Shown here piece after piece: positions 8,644 to 15,786 of a DNA stretch of 64,000 nucleotides (positions within the stretch are counted from its first letter, which is position 1; every line of letters begins with the position of its first letter). The notes beneath the pieces were generated by a model. The model saw nothing but the letters and a program-made list of their open reading frames with translations, was not told the DNA's origin and did not search any database. The stretch is from Burkholderiaceae bacterium (GTDB lineage: Bacteria; Pseudomonadota; Gammaproteobacteria; Burkholderiales; Burkholderiaceae_C). A program made the translations under genes and the position numbers. The DNA lies in assembly GCA_018780645.1 (NCBI GenBank), contig JADMJJ010000010.1:106753-170752 (forward strand), in the 5' to 3' direction.

Positions 8644-9123
8644 ATGACGATGCTGATACCGATGACGGAGGCCGGCTTCGTGCGCTACCTGGAAGCAGCG
8701 ATTGCCGGCTTCGCCCAGGACCAGATCGCCGCGGGCCGCTGGACTGCCGAGCAGGCGCTGGCCCTGTCACGCGAAGACTTCATGGGCCTGCTACCCCAGG
8801 GCCTGGCCACGCCTGACCAGCACCTGTTCGAGATTCTCGACGAGGCCGGCGGCACGACGATAGGCTGGCTGTGGTTCGCCGTGATGCTGAAAAGCGGCGT
8901 GCGCATCGCCTATGTCTATGACCTCGAGGTGATGCCTGGGCACCGCCGCCGCGGCCATGCGCGCGCCGCCTTCAAGGCGATGGAGCCACTGGTGCGGGCG
9001 CTGGGCCTGGCCAGCATCGGCCTGCATGTGTTTGCCCGCAACCCCGGCGCCCAGGCCCTGTATGCCTCGCTGGGCTATGAAGTGACGGGCATCAATATGC
9101 TCAAGCGACTGAATGACCATTGA
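8644..9123 (+). CDS. GNAT family N-acetyltransferase
   Basis: Acetyl-CoA-dependent acyltransferase of 159 residues. The core runs from the N-terminal helix pair to IAYVYDLEVMPGHRRRGHARAAF, which contains the acetyl-CoA pyrophosphate loop (RRRGHA), and LHVFARNPGAQALYASLGYE, the C-terminal GNAT signature. It begins 3 bases after the SDR stop and overlaps the next gene by 11 bases. It appears intact; acceptor substrate not predictable. Confidence 0.9.
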   Translation: MTMLIPMTEAGFVRYLEAAIAGFAQDQIAAGRWTAEQALALSREDFMGLLPQGLATPDQHLFEILDEAGGTTIGWLWFAVMLKSGVRIAYVYDLEVMPGHRRRGHARAAFKAMEPLVRALGLASIGLHVFARNPGAQALYASLGYEVTGINMLKRLNDH

Positions 9124-9685
9124 CTTCATCGCCCTGTTGAGCGCCGGCCGGATCGCGCCACGCGACTGCATCCAGCCGGTGGCGGCCGCGCGCCTCGCGT
9201 TGGAGCCGCAGCGGGCCGAGCATGCCCAGGCGATGTTCGAGGTGCTCGGCGACCCGGCCCTGTATGAATACGAGAACACGCCTCCCGTCTCGCTGGATGC
9301 GCTGCGCGAGCGTTACGGGCAGCTGGAGTCCCGCGTCTCGCCCAATGGCGCCGAGCTGTGGCTCAACTGGGTGCTGCGGCTGACGGACGGGCCTCTGATC
9401 GGCTATGTGCAGGCCACCCTGCGGCCGCAGGGCCGCGCGGCCATTGCCTACGAGCTGGGCAGCGCCTGGTGGGGCCGGGGCCTCGCCACCGAGGCCGTCC
9501 AGGCGATGGTGGACGAGCTGGCTAAGCACTACCAGGTGCGCCATCTGTTCGCCGTGCACAAGCATCGGAATCAGCGCTCGCACCGGCTGCTGCTGCGTCT
9601 GGGTTTCACGCCCTGCTCGGCCGAGGAACATGCGCAACGCGGGGTTGACGGCGATGAATTGCTGATGCAAAAACAGCTGCCCTGA
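9113..9685 (+). CDS. GNAT family N-acetyltransferase (RimJ/RimL-like)
   Basis: Second acetyltransferase in tandem, 190 residues. It differs from its neighbour and resembles the RimJ/RimL group (Acetyltransf_3): LALEPQRAEHAQAMFEVLGD at the start, the acetyl-CoA loop in GSAWWGRGLATEAVQAMV, and a conserved Asn in KHRNQRSHRLLLRLGF. The 11-base overlap with the first GNAT gene suggests coupled translation. Substrates could be protein N-termini, antibiotics or small amines. Confidence 0.9.
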   Translation: MTIDFIALLSAGRIAPRDCIQPVAAARLALEPQRAEHAQAMFEVLGDPALYEYENTPPVSLDALRERYGQLESRVSPNGAELWLNWVLRLTDGPLIGYVQATLRPQGRAAIAYELGSAWWGRGLATEAVQAMVDELAKHYQVRHLFAVHKHRNQRSHRLLLRLGFTPCSAEEHAQRGVDGDELLMQKQLP

Positions 9686-9697
9686 CAGGAGCCCGCC

Positions 9698-9994
9698 ATG
9701 CCAGATATCCGCTATGTCGTCGTTCACCGGCCCGGCCCGCGCTGGCAGGCCGATGTTCCACTGTTCGAGCAAGAGGGCCTGCAAGCCCATGTCGAGCACT
9801 ACCGCCAGCTGCTGGCCCAGGGCAAGCTGGCGCTGGGCGGGCCGTTCCTCGATGCCGCGGCCGGCGGCATGATGATCCCCGCAGCGGGCCTGGACGAGGC
9901 CGAGATTCTTGAGTTCGCCAAGGCCGATCCGGCCGTGGTCTCGGGCCTGCTGACGTTTGAGCTGAGGCAGTGGATGGTGGGCATGCAGGCATGA
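9698..9994 (+). CDS. YCII-related domain protein
   Basis: A 98-residue protein of the YciI/dimeric ferredoxin-like fold. The N-terminal strand (IRYVVVHRPGPRWQ), the helix HVEHYRQLLAQGKLALGGPFLD and the motif FAKADPAVVSGLLTFELRQW fit YCII. AGGAG lies 7 bases before the ATG. YciI-like proteins are small enzymes or pocket proteins of uncertain substrate. It continues the run of small soluble proteins. Confidence 0.85.
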   Translation: MPDIRYVVVHRPGPRWQADVPLFEQEGLQAHVEHYRQLLAQGKLALGGPFLDAAAGGMMIPAAGLDEAEILEFAKADPAVVSGLLTFELRQWMVGMQA

Positions 9995-10019
9995 GCGGGG
10001 CAGCACCGCCCCCCCACAA

Positions 10020-10139
10020 TGCCGAGGGCGTGTTCGTACAGAGACCGGCCGCGTCAGTGTCAAGCTGATGGGCGAGGGTTTCCGGCTGGATGCGCCGCTG
10101 GGATACTGGGACGGCGTCGATATCGATGCCAAGCCCTGA
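10020..10139 (+). pseudogene. Possible remnant of a gene C-terminus
   Basis: One plus-strand frame without an adequate start codon reads as protein-like text (ETGRVSVKLMGEGFRLDAP, then LGYWDGVDIDAKP) and ends at the TGA at 10137-10139. No longer frame upstream continues it. It may be the end of a decayed gene between the YCII and NTF2-like genes. I do not recognise the family. Confidence 0.3.
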
Positions 10140-10165
10140 CCCTCATCACAAGGAAGCCAAGCCCC

Positions 10166-10645
10166 ATGTCCCTGACCCGCCTCATCGCCCTTGTTGCCCT
10201 GTGCTCGGCACTGTCCACCCAAGCCCAGGTGCCGGTGCAAGCCAACCCCGACCACGCGGCGATGCTGGCCAGCCCCGACGCCCGCCTGGCCGCCAACAAG
10301 CGCCTGGTCTATGACTTCTGGCGCGAGGTGTTCGAGGGCGGCCATATGGAGCTGGTCGACAAGTATCTGGCCGAGGGCTATATCCAGCACAACCCCACCG
10401 TGCCCACCGGCCGCGCGGGCTTCGTCGGCGTGTTCTCGCAATTCGCCAAGCCCAAGCCGATACAGGACAGGGTGCGCGCACCGCTGGTGGCCATCACCGC
10501 CGAGGGCGATCTGGTCGTGCTGTCATTCGCGCGCACCGGTACCGATCCCAAGGATCCGCAGAAGAAGTACAGCACGACCTGGTTCGATATGTTCCGCATC
10601 GAGGGCGGCAAGATTGCCGAGCACTGGGATCCGGCGACGCCTTGA
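10166..10645 (+). CDS. Secreted SnoaL-like (NTF2-fold) protein
   Basis: A 159-residue protein with a signal peptide (LIALVALCSALSTQAQ, probable cleavage after residues 19-21). The mature part is an NTF2/SnoaL-like domain: RLVYDFWREVFEGGHMELVD, YIQHNPTVPTGRAGFVGVF, and the final strand KIAEHWDPATP. The HNP and EHWD motifs are typical of the group that includes predicted ester cyclases. Export suggests a periplasmic pocket protein. AAGGA lies about 10 bases before the start. Confidence 0.85.
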   Translation: MSLTRLIALVALCSALSTQAQVPVQANPDHAAMLASPDARLAANKRLVYDFWREVFEGGHMELVDKYLAEGYIQHNPTVPTGRAGFVGVFSQFAKPKPIQDRVRAPLVAITAEGDLVVLSFARTGTDPKDPQKKYSTTWFDMFRIEGGKIAEHWDPATP

Positions 10646-10660
10646 GGCGGCCCAGCGCAC

Positions 10661-10882
10661 ATGCTCCCGCTCGCACTCATCCTGCTCGTCGCCACCGGCC
10701 TGGCCCACTCCTATTTGGGTGAGCGCTACCTGCTGATGCGCCTCTTCAAGCGCCAGGATCTGCCCGAGCTGCTCGGCAGCACCGCATTCACCATCGGCAC
10801 GCTGCGTTTCGTCTGGCACCTGACGACGGTGGCCTGGTGGGGCTTGGCTTACCTGATCCTCGCGTCCCGGAGCGGCCGGTGA
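10661..10882 (+). CDS. Small membrane protein, possibly truncated
   Basis: A 73-residue hydrophobic protein with one clear membrane segment at the start (LALILLVATGLAHSYLGERY) and another near the end (FVWHLTTVAWWGLAYLILA). The motif GLAHSYLGERYLL followed by a TLRFVWHLTT helix is one I associate with membrane proteins of roughly 120-130 residues. The stop at 10880 follows the second helix directly, so the protein may be shortened. This is from memory of the family and needs an alignment. Confidence 0.65.
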   Translation: MLPLALILLVATGLAHSYLGERYLLMRLFKRQDLPELLGSTAFTIGTLRFVWHLTTVAWWGLAYLILASRSGR

Positions 10883-10983
10883 GTTGCCGGAGCGTCACCC
10901 CACAACGACCCAACACGATGGCCAGCATCTGGCCCAGGCCGCGCCCATCGTCACTTGGCCAAGGGCGGCCTGGACAGACCGTG

Positions 10984-11685
10984 TCAGATGCCGATCTTGC
11001 CGACGTAGAGCACCGGCCCGGTCGGTACACCGGTGGTGGAGCCGCCGGACGGCTCCAGGCTGACCGCCAGCGCCGCTGTGCCCGGTGGCACCCGGCTCTT
11101 CTGCACCAGCGAAGCGCCCTGGGCGGCGATCAGGCCCAGCGAGCGCGGGGCGCCCTGAGGCGGCACGGCCCACAACTCCAGCGCGCGGTCGGCCTCCAGG
11201 CTGACCGGCTGCAGGGCGCGGGTGACGACGGCGCGGCCGTCGGGGCTGATGCTGGCCACGAAGCGGGCGTTCATCACGCCGCCGGCCGAGGCCGGGTCTT
11301 GCGTGGACTCCAGCACCACGACGATGGGCGGCTGCACCGGCTCGGGCACGGCCAGCAGCACGGCCAGGCCGACGACCGCCGCCGTGCTCAGGCCCGACAG
11401 CCCACGCCAGAAGCTCAGGCCCTGCCACCAGCGCTGCACGGCCGGCGCGGGATTCAGGTGACCCAGCTGCCGTTGGATGCGCTGCCAGACCACCGGCGGC
11501 GGTGTGACCGGCGGCACGCTGGTGCTCAAGGGCAGCAGCCTGGCCTGCCAGCGGTGCAGCGCTTGGCTTAGCGCCGGATGTGCCGGCAGCAAGGCTTCAT
11601 AGCGGCGGCGGGCCGGGCCGCGCAGCGTACCGGCGGCATAGGCGGCGGCCAGACGGTCGGCGAGTGGGGGGCGGCTGTAATCCAT
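10984..11685 (-). CDS. Anti-sigma factor (RskA/anti-sigma-K type)
   Basis: Membrane-anchored inhibitor of the sigma factor encoded just upstream. Residues 1-80 are the cytoplasmic sigma-binding part (LADRLAAAYAAGTLRGPARRRYEALL). One membrane helix follows near residues 95-115 (GLSTAAVVGLAVLLAVP), then an RskA-type periplasmic domain with LELWAVPPQGAPRSLGLI and PPGTAALAVSLEPSGGS. It starts 2 bases after the sigma-factor stop. In this family, loss or cleavage of the anti-sigma frees the sigma factor to transcribe its regulon. Confidence 0.92.
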   Translation of the reverse strand: MDYSRPPLADRLAAAYAAGTLRGPARRRYEALLPAHPALSQALHRWQARLLPLSTSVPPVTPPPVVWQRIQRQLGHLNPAPAVQRWWQGLSFWRGLSGLSTAAVVGLAVLLAVPEPVQPPIVVVLESTQDPASAGGVMNARFVASISPDGRAVVTRALQPVSLEADRALELWAVPPQGAPRSLGLIAAQGASLVQKSRVPPGTAALAVSLEPSGGSTTGVPTGPVLYVGKIGI

Positions 11686-11687
11686 GT

Positions 11688-12335
11688 TCAGGCTTGCCCG
11701 GCAGGCGAACCTGCATTGACATCACGCAGCTGCGCATGCTCCAGGCAATTCTTCAGCGACAGCAAAGCCCGCCGCACCCAGCTCTTCACCGTGCCCAGCG
11801 GCTGGGCCATTTTCTCGGCCACCTCGGCATGGCTGAGGCCGTCGTAGAAGGCCAGGGCCAGGCTTTGCTTTTGCATCGCGTTCAGGTCCTGCATGCAGTG
11901 ATTCAGTGCCCGCGCCTCGGTGGCGCGGCTCAGCAGCTCCAATGGCCCGGGTGCATCGTCGGCGGCCAGGTCAACGGCGTCGGGCGCGTCGTCGTCATCG
12001 TCCACGCGGTGCTTGGCCTGGATCTGTGGCTGGGTCTGCTGGCGGCGCAGGCTGTCGATGGCGGCATTGCGCGCCACGCTGGTCAGCCAGGTCAGCGGCT
12101 GGCTCTGGGCGGCGTCGAAGCCGGCGGCCGAGCGCCAGACCTTGACGAACACCTCTTGCAGAATGTCCTCGGCCGCGGCCTGGTCGCGCTGGATGCGCAG
12201 CACCACGCCGAACAGCTTGGCACTGCTGCGCTCATAGAGCTTGGCGAACGCTTCGCGGTCACCGAGGCCGACGCGTGCCAGCAACTGAGACAGTTCTTTG
12301 CTGTTTTGTGACCAGTCTTGCTGAGGAGTGGGCAT
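11688..12335 (-). CDS. ECF RNA polymerase sigma factor (SigK-like)
   Basis: A 215-residue sigma-70 family factor of the extracytoplasmic function type. Region 2 is visible in AAAEDILQEVFVKVWRSA and region 4 in LGTVKSWVRRALLSLKNCLE. An acidic linker with five consecutive Asp separates them. I use the ATG at 12335; the frame runs further upstream but the extension is not sigma-like. The anti-sigma gene follows after 2 bases. The gene is divergent from the FGE-like gene at 12442, with a 106-base shared upstream region that could hold an autoregulated promoter. Confidence 0.93.
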   Translation of the reverse strand: MPTPQQDWSQNSKELSQLLARVGLGDREAFAKLYERSSAKLFGVVLRIQRDQAAAEDILQEVFVKVWRSAAGFDAAQSQPLTWLTSVARNAAIDSLRRQQTQPQIQAKHRVDDDDDAPDAVDLAADDAPGPLELLSRATEARALNHCMQDLNAMQKQSLALAFYDGLSHAEVAEKMAQPLGTVKSWVRRALLSLKNCLEHAQLRDVNAGSPAGQA

Positions 12336-12441
12336 GGTGGATTCTAGGAGGCTGTCGGGCTGAATGGATTTGTACGCGGTCTTTGGCGTTTTGGATGCAA
12401 GCCCTAGACTGCATCGCCTTGCCCTCTCCAGAAAAAAGCTG

Positions 12442-13431
12442 ATGAATGCCTCTGTGTTGCCTCTGCTGTTGATCTCCCTGCTCGGCCCGGCCCTGGCGGC
12501 CGAGCCGCCGGCCCTGCTGGAGAACTCGCTGGGGATGAAGTTCGTGCGCATCCCGGCCGGCGAGTTCGTGATGGGCAGCGCGGAGCCGCCCGAGCAGCTG
12601 GCCAAGGCCTATCCGCAGTACGAGCCCGAGCGCTTCACCCAGCTCGGTGACGAGGGCCCGCCGCACCGCGTGCGCATCACCAAGCCCTTCTATCTGGGCC
12701 AGCACGAGGTGACGGTGGGGCAGTTCCGGCGCTTTCTGGCTGCCTCGGGCCATGTGCCCGAGTCGATCGCCGATGGCACCGGTGGCTATGGCTACAACCC
12801 GGCCTACGACCCGGCGACATCGAAGCGCGGCGATGCCTTCGAGGGCCGCGACCCCAAATACTCCTGGCAGAACCCCGGCTTTGCCCAGACCGATCAGCAC
12901 CCGGTGCTGAACGTGACCTGGAACGACGCCGTGGCCCTGGCCGCCTGGCTCAGCAAGACCGAGGGCAGGACCTACCGCCTGCCCACCGAGGCCGAGTGGG
13001 AGTACGCCTGCCGCGCCGGCACGCGCACCCGCTATGCCAGCGGCGACGACCCGCAGTCGCTGCTGCGCATGGCCAATATCTTCGATGCCGACTCGAAGCA
13101 AAACTGGCCCAAATGGCAGCAGTTCGCGCTCAAAGGCGCCGATGGCTACGCTTTCACCGCGCCGGTGGGCAGCTTCGCGCCGAATGCCTGGGGCCTGCAC
13201 GATATGCATGGCAACGCCTGGGAATGGGTGGCCGACTGGCATGGCGACGACTACTACGCCAAATCGCCGGGGGACGACCCGCAGGGCCCGGCCGATGGCA
13301 GCGTGCGCGTGCGCCGAGGCGGCTCCTGGCACACCTGGGCCTTCTACGCCCGCTCCTCCTACCGCAATTGGAACAGCGCCGCCACCCGCTACACGCTGGT
13401 CGGCATGCGCCTGCTGCGCGAGGCCGACTGA
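12442..13431 (+). CDS. Secreted SUMF1/FGE-like domain protein
   Basis: A 329-residue exported protein. A signal peptide (SVLPLLLISLLGPALAAEP) leads into an FGE-sulfatase domain: NSLGMKFVRIPAGEFVMGS, GPPHRVRITKPFYLGQHEVT, RLPTEAEWEYACRAGTRTRY, HDMHGNAWEWVADW and VRRGGSWHTWAFYARSSYRN. True formylglycine-generating enzymes use a C-terminal Cys pair; the only Cys I see in the mature part is in EYACRAG, so sulfatase activation is unlikely. A binding or structural role is more likely. A purine-rich ribosome site (AGAAAAAAG) precedes the ATG at 12442. Confidence 0.88.
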   Translation: MNASVLPLLLISLLGPALAAEPPALLENSLGMKFVRIPAGEFVMGSAEPPEQLAKAYPQYEPERFTQLGDEGPPHRVRITKPFYLGQHEVTVGQFRRFLAASGHVPESIADGTGGYGYNPAYDPATSKRGDAFEGRDPKYSWQNPGFAQTDQHPVLNVTWNDAVALAAWLSKTEGRTYRLPTEAEWEYACRAGTRTRYASGDDPQSLLRMANIFDADSKQNWPKWQQFALKGADGYAFTAPVGSFAPNAWGLHDMHGNAWEWVADWHGDDYYAKSPGDDPQGPADGSVRVRRGGSWHTWAFYARSSYRNWNSAATRYTLVGMRLLREAD

Positions 13432-13542
13432 TCATCTGAGCATACGGGTTATTACCTAATTGCGAATGAGGCTTTCCCCTTTTTGATCGGCTTGGCTAGA
13501 TTCGCGGCTCTTGAAAATATTCGGCCGTGTGCTCTGTTCTCC

Positions 13543-13794
13543 GTGATTCGTATCAGCAAAGTCGGCAAAACATTCCAGATCAACGGTGAACCGAGGACGG
13601 CGCTGGACGCCAGCGGCCTGCAGCGTCTGCGCCAGCGCGTGGGCATGGTGTTCCAGCACTTCAATCTGCCGCAGGCCAAGACGGTGGCCGAGGACATCCG
13701 CTTTCCGCTGAAGCTGGCCGCCGCGCTGCATTCTCCCGAGGTGAAGAAGTTCATCGAGGAGAAGTACAAGGGCGCGGTGGTGCCGGCGTTCTGA
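13543..13794 (+). pseudogene. Relic of a metN-metI-metQ methionine transporter operon (metN'-'metQ)
   Basis: The frame from the GTG at 13543 encodes pieces of two different genes. VIRISKVGKTFQ resembles the start of the ATPase MetN, and LRQRVGMVFQHFNLPQAKTV with AEDIRFPLKLA matches the MetN segment after Walker A. Walker A itself is missing. The reading then jumps to LHSPEVKKFIEEKYKGAVVP, the C-terminus of the methionine-binding lipoprotein MetQ, and stops. Two internal deletions of an ancestral metNIQ operon explain this. It cannot make a working ATPase. Confidence 0.8.
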
Positions 13795-13799
13795 TCGAA

Positions 13800-14159
13800 A
13801 TGAGCGATGCTTGGGGTATGAGCACCGCCCCCTTGATCGTCTGCCTGTGTGCGGCCTGGTGCCGGACCTGCGATGGCTACCGCGCCACCTTCGACGCGGT
13901 GGCCCAGCAGTTCCCCGACTGGCAGTTCGTCTGGGTGGACATAGAGGAGCAGAGCGCACTGGTGGACGACTACGAGGTCGAGACCTTCCCCTGCATCCTG
14001 GCCGGGCATGACCTGGCCCTGCAATTCGCCGGGCCGGTCACGCCCCATCTGCCGACGCTGAAGCGGCTGCTCGGCTCGCTGAGCGGCAACCCCTCTGCTC
14101 CCGTCAAGGACGACGCGGCGCAGCAGCTGTGGCAGCGGCTGCGCCAAGCCAGCGACTGA
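13800..14159 (+). CDS. Thioredoxin-fold protein with CRTC active site
   Basis: A 119-residue thioredoxin-like protein with no signal peptide. The redox motif is Cys21-Arg-Thr-Cys24 in AAWCRTCDGY, unlike the CGPC of classical thioredoxin, and the cis-proline lies in VETFPCI, followed by a further Cys. It begins 5 bases after the metN-metQ relic. The Arg-Thr dipeptide should change the redox potential. Likely a cytoplasmic thiol reductase or chaperone; partner unknown. Confidence 0.88.
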   Translation: MSDAWGMSTAPLIVCLCAAWCRTCDGYRATFDAVAQQFPDWQFVWVDIEEQSALVDDYEVETFPCILAGHDLALQFAGPVTPHLPTLKRLLGSLSGNPSAPVKDDAAQQLWQRLRQASD

Positions 14160-14162
14160 GTT

Positions 14163-14921
14163 TCAGCGCTGCGCCGGGGCCACCGTCACATCGCCCTGGC
14201 CACTGCGCGCCAGGGCATCGGCGACAAAGCCGCTGGCCTTGTGCTGCTCGATGAAGGACTGCAGATACTGCAGCGCCAGCGGCCGGCCGGCCGGCAGGGC
14301 AACGGCCTGCTCGATCGCCATGAAGCGCCCCTCCAGCACGCGCACATTGCGGTGGCTGGCGGCATAGGCCTGCAATGGTTGCTTGACGCCGGCGGCGGCG
14401 TCCAGCCCCTCGCTGACGAACAGCTCGATGGCAGCGGCCGACGTGGGCGCGCGCACCAGTTGCGCATCCTTCAAGCTGCGGCTCAGATACAGGTCATAGG
14501 CGGCGCCCTTGCCGACGGCAATGCGCACGCCAGCGCGGTCCAGCTCGGAGGGCATCAGAAACGGTGAGTTGTTGGGCACCAGATAGCCACCCTCGATCAG
14601 CACATAGGGCGAGGTGAAGCTGATCTGCGTGGCCCGCTGCGGATCTATGGCCAGGAAGGCCACGTCCCAGGCCTGCTCTGCAACGCCTTCCAGCACCTTG
14701 CCGGCAATGTCGTAGCCGACCAGCTCCACCGCCAGGCCCAGCTGCTGCCCCACTGCATAGGCCAGGTCCACCGACACACCGCGCGGCTCGCCGCTGGCAG
14801 CGTCTTTCTGGGCCAGCACCGGGTTGCCATAGTTGATGGCGGCGCGCAGCCGGCCGCTGGGGGCCAGTTGCTGCAGCAACTCGGCACTCGGAATCGGGTC
14901 GGGTCTCGTCACAAAACTCAT
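14163..14921 (-). CDS. Solute-binding protein family 3-like protein without signal peptide
   Basis: A 252-residue protein of the periplasmic amino-acid-binding fold (SBP_bac_3). GRLRAAINYGNPVLAQ, GVSVDLAYAVGQQLGLAVEL, WDVAFLAIDPQRATQISFT and ALQYLQSFIEQHKASG are all family motifs. The start at 14921 has a good AAGGAG site and the N-terminus (MSFVTRPDPIPSAELL) carries no signal peptide, so the protein may stay in the cytoplasm. No permease or ATPase gene is adjacent. It may act as a sensor or enzyme-like domain; the ligand is probably an amino acid or derivative. Confidence 0.85.
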   Translation of the reverse strand: MSFVTRPDPIPSAELLQQLAPSGRLRAAINYGNPVLAQKDAASGEPRGVSVDLAYAVGQQLGLAVELVGYDIAGKVLEGVAEQAWDVAFLAIDPQRATQISFTSPYVLIEGGYLVPNNSPFLMPSELDRAGVRIAVGKGAAYDLYLSRSLKDAQLVRAPTSAAAIELFVSEGLDAAAGVKQPLQAYAASHRNVRVLEGRFMAIEQAVALPAGRPLALQYLQSFIEQHKASGFVADALARSGQGDVTVAPAQR

Positions 14922-14948
14922 ACTGCCACTCCTTACTGCTCGGGGCAC

Positions 14949-15764
14949 CTAAACACCATGCTGCTTCAACCAGGCGTGCATGCGTCGCCAGGCATCGCGG
15001 GCCTCGGCCTCACGGTAGCTGGGCCGGTAATCGGCAAAAAACGCATGGGGCGCATCGGGATAGATGTGCAGCCTGGAGCCACCGCCGTTCAGCCGCAGCC
15101 CCACATGCTGCTGTTGTACATGTTCCAGCGGAATGCCGCTGTCCTGCCCCCCATATAGCCCCAGCACCGGCGCTTTCAAGGCATCGACCACATCAACCGG
15201 ATGCCGCGGATGGAAGACATTCGTCGGCCCGGTCAACTTGCCGTACCAGGCCACGCCGGCGCGCAGCTGCGCCTGGTGGGCGGCATACAACCAGGTGATG
15301 CGCCCACCCCAGCAAAAGCCGGTGATGGCCACCCGGGCCGTATCGCCGCCATGCGATCCGGCCCAGACCAGGCACTGGTCAAGGTCGGACAGCACCTGGG
15401 CGTCGGGCACCTTGGAATAGATCTTGTCGCGCAACTCGTCCATGCTGGCGGCCTTGGAGGCGTCGCCCTGGCGGAAATAGAGCTCGGGCGCCAGCGCCAG
15501 ATAGCCCAGATGGGCCAGCCGGCGCACCACATCGCGGATGTGCTCGTGCACACCGAAGATCTCGTGCACCACCAGCACCACGCCCCAGGGTCCGCTGCCC
15601 TTGGGCCGGGCCCAGTAGATGGGCAGCTTGCCGGTGGGCGTGGCCACCACCGTGTCGCCCTGCACTAGGGACTCGGCGTCGGTCAGCACCAGGGTCTCGG
15701 CCGCGACCGGCTGCACAGCGGTGGCAAAGCGGGCACGCAGGGCGTCGGAGTAGGCTTGATTCAT
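14949..15764 (-). CDS. Dienelactone hydrolase family protein
   Basis: Alpha/beta hydrolase of 271 residues. The nucleophile is the Cys in GFCWGG (near residue 150), the hallmark of the dienelactone hydrolase group. PVLGLYGGQDSGIP holds the Asp, and YPDAPHAFFADYRPSY holds the His. The N-terminal stretch before VVLVVHEIFG is a short lead typical of bacterial members. Known members open dienelactones in chlorocatechol breakdown, but no such pathway genes are nearby. Start at 15764 (MNQAYSDALRARF). Confidence 0.9.
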   Translation of the reverse strand: MNQAYSDALRARFATAVQPVAAETLVLTDAESLVQGDTVVATPTGKLPIYWARPKGSGPWGVVLVVHEIFGVHEHIRDVVRRLAHLGYLALAPELYFRQGDASKAASMDELRDKIYSKVPDAQVLSDLDQCLVWAGSHGGDTARVAITGFCWGGRITWLYAAHQAQLRAGVAWYGKLTGPTNVFHPRHPVDVVDALKAPVLGLYGGQDSGIPLEHVQQQHVGLRLNGGGSRLHIYPDAPHAFFADYRPSYREAEARDAWRRMHAWLKQHGV

Positions 15765-15786
15765 GGCGATGCGGGCTAGGTTTCGG

